A stretch of 64,000 nucleotides of DNA from positions 1,054,001-1,118,000 of the forward strand of contig JAYKYS010000023.1 in NCBI GenBank assembly GCA_036924285.1, written 5' to 3'. The notes below the pieces were generated by a model, which was not told the origin of the DNA, searched no databases, and was given only the letters and a program-made list of their open reading frames with translations. The position numbers were made by a program, and so were the translations under genes. This document shows positions 19,380 to 31,700 of the stretch, piece by piece; positions within the stretch are counted from its first letter, which is position 1; every line of letters begins with the position of its first letter. The DNA is from Asterella californica. Its lineage: Eukaryota > Streptophyta > Marchantiopsida > Marchantiales > Aytoniaceae.

Positions 19380-20390
19380 TCAAGCTGCTTTGTACTGTCG
19401 AGCTTTGAGCGCAGCCTGCAGGGCTGTCATGAAGTCGACGAAGATTTGCTTGAAAGGGCAGACCCGGTAATCACCTCCCGATCCGAAGGTGAAGAAGAGG
19501 CTGTTGGTCTGCTCTGCGGCGTCGGAGATGGACAGAAACACGATGGTGGAGGTGGGTCTTCCAGGGTACGACAGCAATCCGTTCAGAGTGCTCTCCTTGA
19601 CGACGACTCTAGGCACAGACGGAGTCGGACAGTTGGGCTTTCTCGTGAAGAGAGTGTCGATGGGAGTGTCGATATTCTCCTTGAGGATGTTGATTGCGAA
19701 CACCATGTTGTGTGATACGCTGGCCACATTGTGGGTTGCGTCCATGACGTTCAGTTCAGGGATGGAATTCTTCTCGCAGAAGGCGTAGGTCGCCTCCTGA
19801 GCTTTCTCTCCCTCGCTCTGACGGCCAGGGCGCAGAGCATCGCCGATGTTCGACTTGAGAACCTTCCTCGCGGTCTTCACCACTTCTGCGGGAATGGGAG
19901 TCGAGGAAGAGTCTTGCCCCGCCGCGATGAACCTCCCGTCGAGGACCTGCGCCATGGTGAAAGCGATTTGCTCGTCGGAGTCGTTTCTCATCACCTGGTC
20001 GGCAACTTGCTTCACGTCGTCCTCCTTGAAGCCGGAGCTCAGTTTGTCCCAGATGAGGTCTCTCCTCTGCTCGTACTGCACGGCGGCAGTCGGAGGCTCG
20101 AAGGCCAGAAACCATTTGTCGTGGCTCTTGTTGTGGAATCGAGTGGCAGAAAAGTACCATCGAATCCAAGCGGGGAGCTTCTCCGTGGGCTGCGAGTGCA
20201 GTCGGTCGACATCCGTGTTCTTGTTTATAGACACGATCTGCGCTGCGTCCGTGACTAGAACGAGGTCGATGGGTATGAACGGTAGTGGCAGGTCGATCCG
20301 AAGGGGCTTGTTCTGCCTCAGAACGTACTTCTGCACCACTCCCACGACTGTTCGACTCGCTCCCACAGGCAGCGAAATCAACGCTCCCAT
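19380..20390 (-). CDS. Conserved hypothetical protein, paralogue 2 (weakly P450-like C-terminus)
   Basis: Paralogue of 16335-17345, also exactly 336 residues when started at the ATG 20388-20390. The frame is open 26 codons further upstream, but the homologous start MGALISLPVG, the purine-rich AGAAGAAATGGG context and the equal length favour this start. The same blocks are conserved: KYVLRQNKPLRIDLPLPFIP, VDRLHSQPTEKLPAWIRWYF, KSHDKWFLAFEP, EGEKAQEATYAFC, VPRVVVKESTLNGLL and FTFGSGGDYRVCPF with the conserved cysteine. Differences concentrate in 100-190. Both copies are intact, share strand and spacing of about 3 kb, and so look like a tandem duplication under selection. Role unknown; a heme-thiolate relationship is possible but weakly supported. 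Confidence 0.82.
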   Translation of the reverse strand: MGALISLPVGASRTVVGVVQKYVLRQNKPLRIDLPLPFIPIDLVLVTDAAQIVSINKNTDVDRLHSQPTEKLPAWIRWYFSATRFHNKSHDKWFLAFEPPTAAVQYEQRRDLIWDKLSSGFKEDDVKQVADQVMRNDSDEQIAFTMAQVLDGRFIAAGQDSSSTPIPAEVVKTARKVLKSNIGDALRPGRQSEGEKAQEATYAFCEKNSIPELNVMDATHNVASVSHNMVFAINILKENIDTPIDTLFTRKPNCPTPSVPRVVVKESTLNGLLSYPGRPTSTIVFLSISDAAEQTNSLFFTFGSGGDYRVCPFKQIFVDFMTALQAALKARQYKAA

Positions 20391-23330
20391 TTCTTCTGCT
20401 TCCTGTTCCTTCTTCTCGTCCTCCTCTCTTCCTCCTCTCTGGTTGTTCTCGTGAGACTGATACAGCAAGACTGAATTCAGTCACGAGTGAATCTCTAGTT
20501 CAGTAATCGAATACTGACTAGTACTACATTGAACGTCAATATGTGGAGGATTTGAGAAGAGTGACAGACGTTCGGGACAGTCCCTGACGATTAAACAAGC
20601 GTTTACGTACAAGAGAGAAATTGCTGAAGTTTCGGGATTTTTGAGGGGAATTAGGACTCGTAGGGAGTCCCAGGGAATTAGGACTCCCCGCTCGTGGCAG
20701 ATTTGTTCAGTCATACATGCAGTGGGAGCTTATATCGATGGGGGTGGGCCCGCGCGTGACTCGAGAGCAAAATACCGTCAGGGGAACTCTCTCCAGGTGC
20801 GTCCAACTGTGTCCAACACTGCCGATCTAGACAAAAATCCTTAACGGTCGTGGTTATGATGTCTGTAACGCAATGTCACGTCCTTAGTTTACGTCACGCC
20901 CTGCCGTATATGTTAGTAACAACGATTTTCAAGTCTAATCGGACTCTCCCTTCTCCTATCGATAGTGTATCTTCCCAAGTTGTCGCGTGGTTACGGTTTA
21001 TCGCACGGTTAGGATGCTTGAGAAATCTGGACGTGGTGATGCTTCTGTAATCAGGACTTTGCTACTTCTGTAGCAGGTCATTTTCTAACCATCATCGGCA
21101 ATTCGAGGTCCAACTATAGCACGGGAGATTTCTCTTTGAGTACTGATTGCAGTTCCATCATTCGATGCCAGTTCCGGAATCGGAGACTTTGTGCGATGAT
21201 CACTCTGTCCCATCAAGACACCCTTTCAAGGATATATCCTTACTAAGGTTCGGCTCCAAAGTTGAGGTAAAACGCTTCCGCAGTGAATAGCCAACGGATG
21301 GGAAGACCCATCAATCCTGACAAGGGAAAAACGGATGGGAAGACTCATTAATTCTGACAAGGGAAAGAAGGACCCGAAGGGCCAAGCAACGAACGCCCCG
21401 AAGGGTGGAAGCCCCGCCATCAGCAGCTCTAAGGTCTTCTAACGTTTTTAGATAACACACAGTTAAATCAAAATCCTGGCATACAATAGATGCACATGAA
21501 GAAGCATCATTTACTGTAATTACTCGTGTGGATCGTGTTTGCTAAAGCTCTTTCATTGTTACAATGAAAAGTGGCTGTCTCAAACATGTAGTCCAAAAAG
21601 TAGTGCTCCAAGTTTGGAAGTTCGGTTCCGGTTCTATTCTAATTGGTTCTGGTTCAGACAGGTCGGTTTTAGTTCAGTTTTACTGATAAGTAATTCAGTT
21701 CGATAGAAGAAGATATGGAAGAAGATTAATAGACTTTTGATAATTCTCCTTAAATAATCACCACAGGATGTCGGTTTCATGGTTCGGTTCCCGAATAGTG
21801 TGGTTGGTTTTGTTCTAAAGGTTGGAAAACGGTTTAGTTTTACACAGTTGGGTTCCAACGATTCGGTTCCACTTTGAAAGGTTCGGTTAGAGATGCTAGA
21901 TATTACCCCTGCTGGGATACGTAGTTATTTATTACCTAACCTTCCTAACGGTAAACTGATGCCCCGCCGCTGCAGATGAGATTCAGCTAGAAGAAAAATC
22001 TTCGCAGCAGCACTTGAGATTGCCCACTCCTGACCACCGCGTTTCGTCCTAAAAACCTGTACGGGATGGAACTTCCCTAAACATCAACGAGCTCAGCCAA
22101 GAGACAAACAAAGAGCAAGGGCTAGAACAATCGCCATCTCCCTGACTGGAGACAGACGATCCAGAGGAGAGAAACCGTACTGATCGCAACTTCAGCGGAG
22201 TGTTACCCGATCCCAAAACCACCTCGTGCCATGCCAGATACGAACCAACTCACTAATCAGCTGAAAAAAACCAGATGGATATCAACGTCCCTTGGAACCG
22301 AACCCGATCCGTTTGGTGTTCACGCCCGCTTGCAACACAAGCATATAATCACCTCTATTCTGCCAACGAACCTTCTCTCCCAGAAGATGAATCTTCTAAA
22401 GAGGAAAAAGCTTACACGAGGAAGATGCCGCGTCAGTCAACCTCTCGCTGGCCACGGACAACTCAACACTCCTAAAAGGTCCTCACTTCCTTTTTGAATC
22501 CCGCAGCCGGAAGTCCTCACTCCTCACTATTTTCCGCTTTTATCAGCGTCAGAAATCGCCCTCGCGAAGAACGGGGGAGGAAACGCCATGGCACAGCGAG
22601 CCGAGCGAGCGATGAACCGAACTAGAGAGAACCGCTCGACTCCTTACAGCCAATCACTCAAACCTGACCGGCCGATCGACATCCTGCCCAAGGATTTTTT
22701 AAGGAACACAGCAACTAAATCTTGGAGCCTTCCACTCGGCGCCCGACCAACAAAAGGAAAGATGTATATTTATGAATTCACGCTCTCCTCTCCGTTCGCA
22801 AAAGGACAGCCAGCTGCCACCGATCAGTCGACTACAGAGTATGATGAGTGGAGTTCTATCGACTCTTCTTTCCTTCCTTCGTTTCTTCTGCGAACTTGGA
22901 GTCGTGAATTTCGCACGTCCGATGCGAATAAAGACACGAAAGTGGAGATCCCCCGTCACTACCCAGTCGCCGCCTGAGCACGCAGCGCTAGTTCGAGCCA
23001 CGAATGAGACACTCAACTGTTACAGCAGCAGCTACTGATAACAACTGACTGTCTGACGGTCGCGTAAGGACCTCGCCTTTCCTCCGCCTTTCACACTGCA
23101 AAGTGTGGAAGGTACGTTCCGCTGCCCGACCTGCTTCGAAAATTAAGACGTTTCGACTATTCCCATTACTGCTGCTTCCGCTACTTGTAGGGTGCCTGCA
23201 AACCTACTCCGTAAACCCGTTACCATCTTTAGCTTATCCCTAAACCGTCCCCCATCTTTAGCTAATCCCACCGTTCTCCGCACTCACAGCGCTTTTCGCT
23301 TCGAGTGCATTGTTGTTGCTATCCGTCGAT
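20391..23330. other. Gene-poor flank with small repeats
   Basis: The left edge holds the promoter of paralogue 2; no TATA box could be picked out. A 33-bp unit (ACGGATGGGAAGACYCATYA and its continuation) is repeated at about 21294 and 21332. 21610-21880 is rich in GGTTCGGTT/GGTTCAGTT words, a simple-sequence tract that translates as Asn-Arg-Thr-Glu-Pro-type nonsense on the minus strand. Several short open frames near 22230-23038 overlap on both strands, have no recognisable motif and are not called. No RNA gene was found. Confidence 0.45.
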
Positions 23331-26300
23331 TGTAAAAACCCGGAAAGAAAGGGGGAATACTTTTATTTTCTAGTGCAATTTGTTGAATTAGTTGGAATTA
23401 GAGAAGAGAGAAGAGAGGAGGGAGGAAAGACTGAGGAGCCGAATTTTCCCAAGGGGTTGTTACATGAACTTGGGGAGGAGGTCGCTTGAGTGCAGATATG
23501 TTTTCTTAATGTTTATTTCCGCTTTATAAGACTTCTCTGCTATCAAACATGGTATGGATGTTCTAATTGTTGTGGTTGTGTTATTAATTGTATAGGATGG
23601 AAAAGAAAATATTAATTATAATCATCGGGTGTACTTTGGTCAGGAGGATCATTTCTTTGCATATGACAAACTGCTCATGACCTAACATCTGGCCTGGTAT
23701 CATAAGTGGTCACGTTTGGCTCAAGTTTATGTAAAAACATTTTAGATCCGGATTACAAACGTAGAACTTTGTTACTATGTTTTTAAACCCCACCTCCTGG
23801 TATAAAAGGGTCCTAGATGCTTCTAGATTTTTTTTAATTCAAAATTTCTCTCCGAAATCTGGAACACAGAAAAGCTTAGAATTTAACAAACCGAATTCCG
23901 ATAATATTTAGATGAAAAAATTAAAAAACTTTTTTTACAAAAATGTAATGCTTTTCAGTCGCTTTCTAATGCTGCCTACCACGTCAACAATAGAGGTCAG
24001 ACTCAAACATTATGAAAAGATGCAGTTTGCTCTGGTAATCCAGAGATCCCTCTTTCACGTCAGGGCACGTCAACAAATGAAGAGTCTGAGTAACCTAGAC
24101 CCTAAATATCAATAGCGGAAGTTTAAACTCAAATTGCTAAATTTTCCTCTCTTCTCTTTTGCATAATGTTAAGACATGCAGACTCCCCTTTGCAGATTGA
24201 ATTCCCTTTACATTCGCTTGAATCACTATTCAAATTTTGCTTTGGTAATTTTGGTTTCATCTCGTGAGTGTTTTATTTGTATAGCAACCGGAAAGAAAAA
24301 ATGATTTTTTCAGATGGAGTCGTTGTGAAAACTAAATTTTTTTTTTTAAATCCGGATAAATTGCTGAGCATATAGTCTTGCAATTCCATTGCAAATGTAA
24401 ATCTTTGTTAAGATCATCTATTTCCATCAAATTGGAGAAGGAAGCTCTCGGTTGTCCTTCTTCATGATGAGTTATTTTTTACTTTTGCTACAAATAGTTC
24501 GATGGAGAAGGAAGCTCTCGGTTGTATTTTTACATGGCAAGTTACAAGTAATACGCTTAAGAAGTCCACCGAATATATATATGCATGCAAGATAAACTTT
24601 GGAGAACTTCATCCATTTGTTATTATCAGAAAAGATATTAAGTTATGAGAAAATCTATATCAAACTAATACTTACTTCTGAAACTACATATCCAAGAAGC
24701 TGATCAAACATATAATCCATGAGGGGAAAAGAAAGTCTATAATTGATAAAAGAAATCGAATTTATTTCTAAATATTAAGTGATAGTTAGACCTGGAAAGG
24801 AGAGAGAGACATATACAACTCATAAAGGGAGAGTGAACATATGCATTTCTGAAACTATATATCCAGGAAGCTGGTGACAAACGCATCACACTTAATTATA
24901 TTTTAAACTTACTACTATAAGTTATAGTAAACACATCACATCCTATTATTGCTTTGGTTTATGAACAAATCCATCCCATTGCAGTTTGTGCTTACATAAA
25001 AAATTAAAAAATAATCATAAAATAATTCATTGTTTAATAATAAATTAAACTTTTGCATATTTGATGAGGGAATACGCAGGATACGCGCCGCTCGAGAGTA
25101 CCCGACGATGATTCCTCACAAGCCAATCCTAAACCCTCGACTTGTCAGGCCGGGGTCCAGACCAGCACGCCGTCTCTCAAACGGATATGGTCTTTATCAC
25201 TTTCTTGTTAAATTGAGAATGATAAATGACAATTTCTCATACCCATTGTTTGCAAGCAAGAGCAGTCAACAAAGTCCCTTGACTTAGATACGTAAAAGTC
25301 TTGACCCCCAGAATAATCTATTCATGCTCGATAAATTTATGAGAACCTTTGTTCGCTTGCTGCTGTTATCGGGGAAATATATAAGCGTAAAAAATAATAT
25401 ATTAAGTAAATATTAAAATAAACAGATTTTATAAATATTAGTTAGTAATATATACCCAGAAACATGGGAAGACCAGGAGTAGACTATCGCGCTTCTAAAT
25501 ACAATTCCAAGAACCAAGTATTATTAATATATTAGTTTAATTACAGTTTAATTTATTATCTAACCCTTCTTGCCGGGAAGGTTAGGTAATAAATTAAACG
25601 CTTAGATGTGATGGAAAGATGAAAGAGGTGAAAAGAAAAGTATCTCCGCGGGGCTGCGGTATATGATGTATTATTTTATTTATCTATCATTTCTATTTAT
25701 TTATTTCAAACCGGTCACCATGTTTTCACCAAATGTGTGAAAATGTTTTCACTACGTTGTCGTTTGTTTTCTTCCTTGTTCGGGTTAGAAGTGCATCGAG
25801 CATGCGTATTTGTTCACCTCCTCTGCCTGAAAGGGTCACATGTTCACTAATTTATCATTTAAGTTTTATCATTAAAAGTAAACTAATATTTAATATAAAT
25901 TAATGTCTCTTTGAGATCAACAACCGAGTCCTATAGTTTCGCCAGCACGTGCTTTTGCTTATGAGTTAAGTTTGGATCATGCCGTAACTGTCAATTCATC
26001 TAGTTAAGAATTTTGTATAGTATATAGATTTCTTTTTCATAACAGAAAGAAAGTGAAAAAACAAAAACAAAAACAAATTACCAACAAGTAAAAAGTAAAC
26101 CACTCTCTACGCATTCCACCAGAGATCCAGTTCACTTTCTTGATTTCCCACTGTTACCATGCTTGTCTTTTTCTTGATTTACTTTCGACAAGGCACTTGG
26201 ATGCATTCCCTCTAAAAGTCTAACTTTTTACATATTCATTCTCTTCTGAGTTGGGAAGAGGGGTAATTTAATTTATGTTCTAATATTATTCTAAATGAAA

Positions 26301-27125
26301 TGAAATGAAATGAATTTGAAATGAATTAAATTATTCATCGAGCAGAGTTGTTCATGCCAATATGGAGTCCCTTTGCATATTGCACTTATGACTTTGTTGT
26401 AACAAGTGTAATACAGTGAAAAACGTGCTTAAGGCAAGATGAAAGTCCCGTTGCCTATTGCACTTAGGGCTTCTCTGTTTTCTGTAACAAGTGTAGCACT
26501 CCATGTTCACAAATAGTTGTTATATTTAAAGATATAATTTAGTAATTTAATTTTTAGAAATTTAGTTTAGTTAAATTTAAAATATATAATTTTATATATT
26601 TATTCCAAATTACGATTGATATTATATTCCGTATTCTGTTAACGTATTTTCCATGACAAGTAAACTTCCGTAAAAACTAGTTTCCAGCAAACTAGTTTGA
26701 TATTTGAATATCTCTAGTTTCTGATACCTTTTTATCTTATATAAGCATTTGTCTTTCTTTTTTCTCTGTCTAGAAGTGCAAGTTGCATGGATATTTATTT
26801 ATTATGAAAATAAATTTTCGTTGTCTCAAGCGTTGGAATTTTTCAAGGCTAACTGTACAGTTTGTAATATACTTTTCTTGTTCACCTTTTATTTCACCAA
26901 TGGATGCAAATTAGAAGGGAAACTTAATTTTACCACCAATTTTTCGGTGAGGAAGGGTTTAGTCATAAAATCAATGGGAAAATATAGACTTTAGGCTATG
27001 TAGTATTATTTATTCCCTTCTGTCTCTTATTTCGGCTAGGTCTTCGTCTCTGCTCATTTCCAGGCCCTTCTTTCTGCTCATTGGTACGCTCTCTAACGGA
27101 CAGCCGGAACTTGTGATGTAGAATA
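23331..27125. other. AT-rich intergenic block
   Basis: Base composition changes abruptly to AT-rich, with no open frame worth calling. Features seen: a 25-bp direct repeat GATGGAGAAGGAAGCTCTCG at about 24501 with a near copy at about 24433; an inverted repeat at 25546-25599; a GAAAT microsatellite at about 26296-26325; and a two-unit imperfect duplication around 26350-26510 sharing TATTGCACTTA and TAACAAGTGTA. The block ends where the 5' LTR of B2 is inserted. Confidence 0.5.
25546..25599. repeat. Inverted repeat with 23-bp arms
   Basis: Left arm 25546-25569 starts GTTTAATTTATTATCTAACC. Right arm 25577-25599 is its reverse complement with one mismatch and one bulge. The loop is TTGCCGG. A similar single-stranded word, TTATTTATTACCTAACCTTC, occurs at about 21926, outside the arms. 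It may be the core of a small foldback or MITE-type element. Confidence 0.65.
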
Positions 27126-28694
27126 TGTCACGTCAGTTTGGCACCTCAGCTAGGTTGACCGAGTGCGAAGTGCCGCATCGCGGTAAGGCCGTTAGTGCCG
27201 TTAGGGCGAGTTGGTGGGAGAGCCCACTAGGGGTATACTTTGAAGGTAGGGCTTGGAGGCCTTAGTTCTTCGAGTTGAGCCTTCAAGCTCCAGGCTGAGT
27301 GTAACCCGGATTCTCTTCGTGTTTAGAGTGGGTTTGGCTTGACCGTTTGTGAGTAATCTTTGTTGTAGTGTTGGAGATGATAAATTCTCTATTCAGATTA
27401 CTCGAAGAACTGAGTGCAGGTCGAGATGGAGTTCAGTAAGAACCCGCTGATCTGAAATCGTCCGCTGGTATCTTCAGGCGTTGTCGTTCGTGCTTGATTG
27501 GTTGGAGCTGTGATCGAGGTGTGTGGGCGCATGCTACATTGCTGATCGCAGATCGATTTGCTGTTGTTGGGGTCTAGTGGAGATTTCTGTCATGCGGAAG
27601 CGCTGCAGAAATTTTGCAGAATGTTCTTCAAGTGACTTGTGATTTTGCCGGATTGCGCGTTTGGACGTGGCAGACGAAGTACTTGTCAATGTCAGGCCAG
27701 AGTGAGCTCATTGGAAGCGCATTGGAGAGACGATTCTAGTGCACTAAGTTTCGTGGAGTTTGGCCAAAGATTGAAGAAGTTATGACATGTCGAAGTTTGC
27801 TGCCGTGTCACCCGAATGTGCAAAAAGGCTAGTTACGTCAGATTTTTGTACAATTTCGTGTGGAAACTCGAGTTTAGGAGTTTTCTTGTGTGTATGTGCA
27901 TTCACGAAGTGTGTATGGTGCATTTGCGAATCTGTTGTAGTGGTGTTCGGGTTGACTTTGGATGTTCTTGCTGTTTTACGTCAGATTTTGGTTACCCGTG
28001 TGCACCCGCAAGCGGTTTTTGCTGTTTTGGAGCCTCTTTTGGTGCAATCTTCTGCAATTCGAGGTGGAGCCGAGTCTCTTTTGGTGTGTTGTGTCCGTTG
28101 TACTCTACTTCAAGCAGAGGGGAGAGTGAGCGGGAGTGTCGAGGTGTGAAGTGCGTGTTAGGAGACATTTAGAGGCTTAGAGGCTTAGAGGCTTCGAGGA
28201 GCAGAGGTGCGTGAGTGCGGAGGCGTGAGAGCGGAGTGCGAGAGTGCGGAGACGGAGCGGAGCCTGAGCCTGAGCCTGAGCCTGCGTCCGCCGCAAGCTA
28301 GCTTGCTGGCGTGCGTGAGAGAGGTATCCAAGTTCCAGTTGTGTGGGAAGTGTAAAACCAGCTGGTCACCCATCCCAACACTATTTCTGGACCTGGACTC
28401 TTAACTCTGTAGTCTTAGCTTTGGCTTTACCACTAGACCAATAGCTCTTGGTCCTACAGGGATGCGTGCAAGTACTTATGGACTTGTATAAGATAGTAAG
28501 AGACCTTCTCGCACGGTCCTAGAGGAGTGGTAGGATGACCTCACAGCTATAGTTGTGGTAGTGTTTGTCTATATCGTAGAGAAGCGTACGGAGGCAGTTG
28601 TCTTGGGTGAGCTAGTAGAGCTACCACGTGGATATTTTTGGAGCTACTAGAGGTGTGGACATCTAGTTAGTGATCTCAAGTGTCAATTACGACA
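27126..28694 (+). repeat. 5' LTR of element B2 (family B, long form)
   Basis: It has the same ends as the B1 LTR, TGTCACGTCAG to TTACGACA, but is about 400 bp longer. The extra sequence, about 27733-28188, follows CATTGGAGAGAC and ends in a triplicated TAGAGGCT run. It is either an insertion here or a deletion in B1. 28695-29325 is the leader, with the same TTGGTGACCATA start as B1. Confidence 0.85.
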
Positions 28695-29325
28695 GTTGGT
28701 GACCATATATTGTGCATGTGGTCACCGACGAGGAGGCGTCAGTCTGGGTGGGGTTGGGTTTCTCTTTATGTGAATGTTTGAGTGTGGAGGGTTATCGTGT
28801 GGACTTCTTGTGGTTGGAACCTCTCCATATTCTGCTTCCTGTTTGTGCGCCGCGTTTGCTTGTGTTGGCGCTTGATTTCCGGAGTGAGTTCACTCCAGTG
28901 TGCTGTTGGTAGTGAGGTTGGAGTTGCGGACCAGTCAGACTATCTTTGTTTCTCTCACGGTGTGGTTGGAGTGACGACCAACAGACCGTGAGAGGCCGCC
29001 TGTGGTGATGGCAGGTACAAGTTGCTCTTACCTTGACCGTCCTAGTAGGGGATAGGTGAGCTCAGTAGGAGCGGGGTTACGGTGGTGGTTACGGTGGTGA
29101 CGGAGATTGCGACATTCCAATTGGGGAGTGTGTTACCGGGATTCTCTCATCACGGAGTTCTCGAGAGGTTCTGATGGGGACTTCTCTGACAGTGGGTATA
29201 CACGGAGTGGGGTGAGGTACCGACTACCTACACCATTGCCGTCGGTTGTTCCAGAGGACGAGTCAGACGCAGACAGCACGTTTTCTGATGGTGAGTCTAG
29301 TGTCGCCACATCGTTGTTGTGGGAC

Positions 29326-30023
29326 ATGAACGAGATCTATGACCACAAAGGAACCTCGACGTTACTCGAGTACAGTTGGTACCATTGAGCTGGATGACTT
29401 CATCCAGGAGTTCGACAGTTGATGCGATCTGCAGCAGATGCGGAACACACAGCTGTTTACATCCTTCATGGCGTGGAAGGTTTGGTTCCAACACTTGGAG
29501 GGACCGCCGATGGACGATTATCATGAATTCAGGCGAGATTACAATGTTGAGATCGAGTTGTGGAGACAACATTGGTCTCTCAATTATGTTTCTATCACTA
29601 CTGGCGCAGTTTCGGGAGGCATAGCACTTGCGAGTTAGGATGCCAGTAGCAGTGGTACATCCACAGGTGGCGGAGTACCTACTACCAGCAGTGCGTCCAC
29701 AAGTAGTGGAGCAGGTGGTAGTGTAAGCGGGATACCACCAGGGTTTAACTTTGTGGTTCAGTTCTTCCAATGTTTGAGGAAGAATTACCAGGGTGTGCGG
29801 ACCGACAAGTTGAGGAGTCTGCAGGAGTTCCAGCGGAAGACTGGAGAGAGCCTACACGAGGCGTTTACTCGCATGAGGCGGTTGATCAGCGTTATCCAAG
29901 GGGTGACAAAAGCACAGGTAGTCCAGTTCTGGTATGGGATACTAGACCGGGAGCTGCGTAGGAGAGTTAGAGATGCTACTCTCTTTAGAGATACCGCTCC
30001 GACGTTGGCGGTTGTCTTTGGTC
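29326..30023 (+). pseudogene. B2 gag, N-terminal part, decayed
   Basis: Homologue of B1 gag 1952-2650. The ATG is at 29326. One base is missing soon after it relative to B1, which shifts the frame near 29341. A TGA near 29420 and a TAG near 29636 replace sense codons. The downstream stretch (LQEFQRKTGESLHEAFTRMR and FWYGILDRELRRRVRD) still reads cleanly. The frame is interrupted at 30023 by insertion of element A1 and resumes at 38807. Confidence 0.85.
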
Positions 30024-30939
30024 TGTAACGACCTATGTTACACATAGGAAGTTTGTCTATTAGTAAGGTGTTTAGTTCTAACTAAGTGTTGAGAATGTTT
30101 ATTTGCTGCCAAAGTACTTTTAGGAGGTATCAAGTTAGTCATGACTAGCTAAAAGTTAGTTATGGTTAAACTTAGCTGTACTTTTGGCAGAATTCAGATA
30201 TTTGCCAAAGAGTGAGCACTACTATCTTGTCATCTTGTCTAAAAGGTAGAAAGGAGGTGGAAAGTATCCCTTATCTCCTTTTTGACTTGATATTAGTGGT
30301 TGGATTAAAGTTGTGGACTTTGTGGACATTAAAAACAAGAAGAGATTCCACATGTTTCCTTTTTAGTGGGTCCTAGTGTAGAGGGGGGGTGGAAATTCGA
30401 GATTCCTTGAGAATATTCCAGAATCCTTCTAGAAGTTGTTGACTTTGAAGGAATAAGCCCATGTGAAAAGGTAAGAAGCCCATGTGATTAATGCTTTTAC
30501 CTTAAGTAATATCTTAGTAAAACCCGGTAAAAGTAGTTACGGCTGAGTTACCGGAGGGTACCAAAGTAAAAACCTAGAATGTATAAATAGAGGAGTAGAG
30601 AAGAGCTCCTCATCCTTATTTTCACATCGTCGTAATGACAACTTGAGTAATATAGAGAGTGTGGGACATTTTTAGCATGTGAGAACTTGAGAGACGTCGT
30701 TAGAATGGAAGATTTTAGTGGATGAGATTATGGAGATTTTAGTTGATAAGTTTGTGGGTGTATGAATGAGAGTGAACTTAGCATTTTTCCCTTCAAGATT
30801 CATGGTGTGCTTCCATCAAAGCCATCAGAGGTGACCCCTGAGTGAGAGACAGGCCCGACAGTTGCAGATTCGTGGATGACGATCGTGGAGGTTGAGAGAT
30901 CGGGGGGTAGTTGATCGTTAGGACCGCGGAGGGTTTACA
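30024..30939 (+). repeat. A1 5' LTR
   Basis: Starts TGTAACGACCTATG and ends GAGGGTTTACA. Just inside the 5' end, CCTATGT-TAC-ACATAGG forms a short perfect hairpin. A TATA box TATAAATAG at 30582-30590 is the likely core promoter, which would place transcription start near 30615. Confidence 0.95.
30582..30590 (+). promoter_or_regulatory. TATA box in A1 5' LTR
   Basis: TATAAATAG is in the downstream part of the LTR and is conserved in all four LTR copies (also 38449-38457, 47770-47778, and reversed at 5405-5413). It matches the plant TATA consensus well. Confidence 0.7.
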
Positions 30940-30940
30940 T

Positions 30941-30960
30941 TTTTGGTTCCGTTGCCGGGA
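30941..30960 (+). promoter_or_regulatory. Primer-binding site region of A1
   Basis: TTTTGGTTCCGTTGCCGGGA directly follows the 5' LTR, where the tRNA primer for minus-strand synthesis binds. It resembles the TGGCGCCGTTGCCGGGGA site of many plant gypsy elements, but the exact tRNA is not assigned. The same sequence follows the A2 LTR at 48127. Confidence 0.7.
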
Positions 30961-31250
30961 CCTCACTTGAAGGGATCATTGAAAATGTTTAGAGTTCAGT
31001 TCTATATTCGACAAAAGGAGATTATGAGAGAGCACATGGAGAGAACGTTGGGAGGAGAGAGAGCTAACGCGATGTTAGCAACGCTAGAACCTTTCGTGTA
31101 TCCCGTAGTGATATATGACGCGTTCGAAGTCATTCTTTACATCTTGTTCACTTAGAAAGGGTTTGAGGGGAGTTGAAAGAAGGTGCAATAAGAGTTGTAG
31201 AGAAAGGAGGAGAGAAAAGTTATTAGAGGAGAGAAATTTGTGAGTTTAGA

Positions 31251-31700
31251 AATTCTGCTCTCTGGAAAATTTGTACAGTCGCTGTCTACTTTTCTGTGAT
31301 TTTTATTTTCCTGTGAAACTTTCCAGTGTTTTAGATTGGCTGATAACATATCTAAGACAAAAGAAATCATAGGAAAAGGTTGTCTAGAGAGTGAGCAATG
31401 ATTTTTCAAAGTTGAGGAGGTCTATTCGTGAGAGTTGAGGAATTCTGTTCTCTGGAAAAAGTTTACAGTCAGTGTCAGATTTTCTGTGAATTTTATTTTC
31501 CTGAGAAACTTTCCAGTGTTTTAGAGTGGCTGATAAGCTATCCAAGACAAAAGAAATCATGAGAAGATGAGGTCTGAAGAGGGAGAAAGAATTTTTCAAA
31601 GTGGAGGGGGTTGACAACCATGAGGGAAGTGAAAATATACAAATTTCAATTCTCTAAAAATTTGTACAGTCATCACCATCTCTTCTGATTAGGGAAGTTT
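31251..31700 (+). repeat. Leader tandem repeat of family A (190-bp period)
   Basis: AATTCTGYTCTCTGGAAAA recurs at 31251 and 31441 (period 190). A weaker third copy starts near 31643. Each unit contains GAAACTTTCCAGTGTTTTAG and ACAAAAGAAATCAT. The A2 leader has the same structure at 48439 and 48629. Confidence 0.8.

Noticed and set aside
19380..20468. Longer start for paralogue 2 (26 extra residues)
   Set aside because: The extra segment is low-complexity Glu/Lys/Arg with no counterpart in paralogue 1, whereas starting at 20390 gives equal lengths and matching N-termini.
21610..21880. Protein-like Asn-Arg-Thr-Glu-Pro frame on the minus strand
   Set aside because: It is the translation of a GGTTCGGTT-type simple repeat.
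22588..22977. 129-codon frame with ATG in an ACGCCATGG context
   Set aside because: No motif, a long overlapping frame on the opposite strand, and no second copy to compare. Not enough to call a gene.
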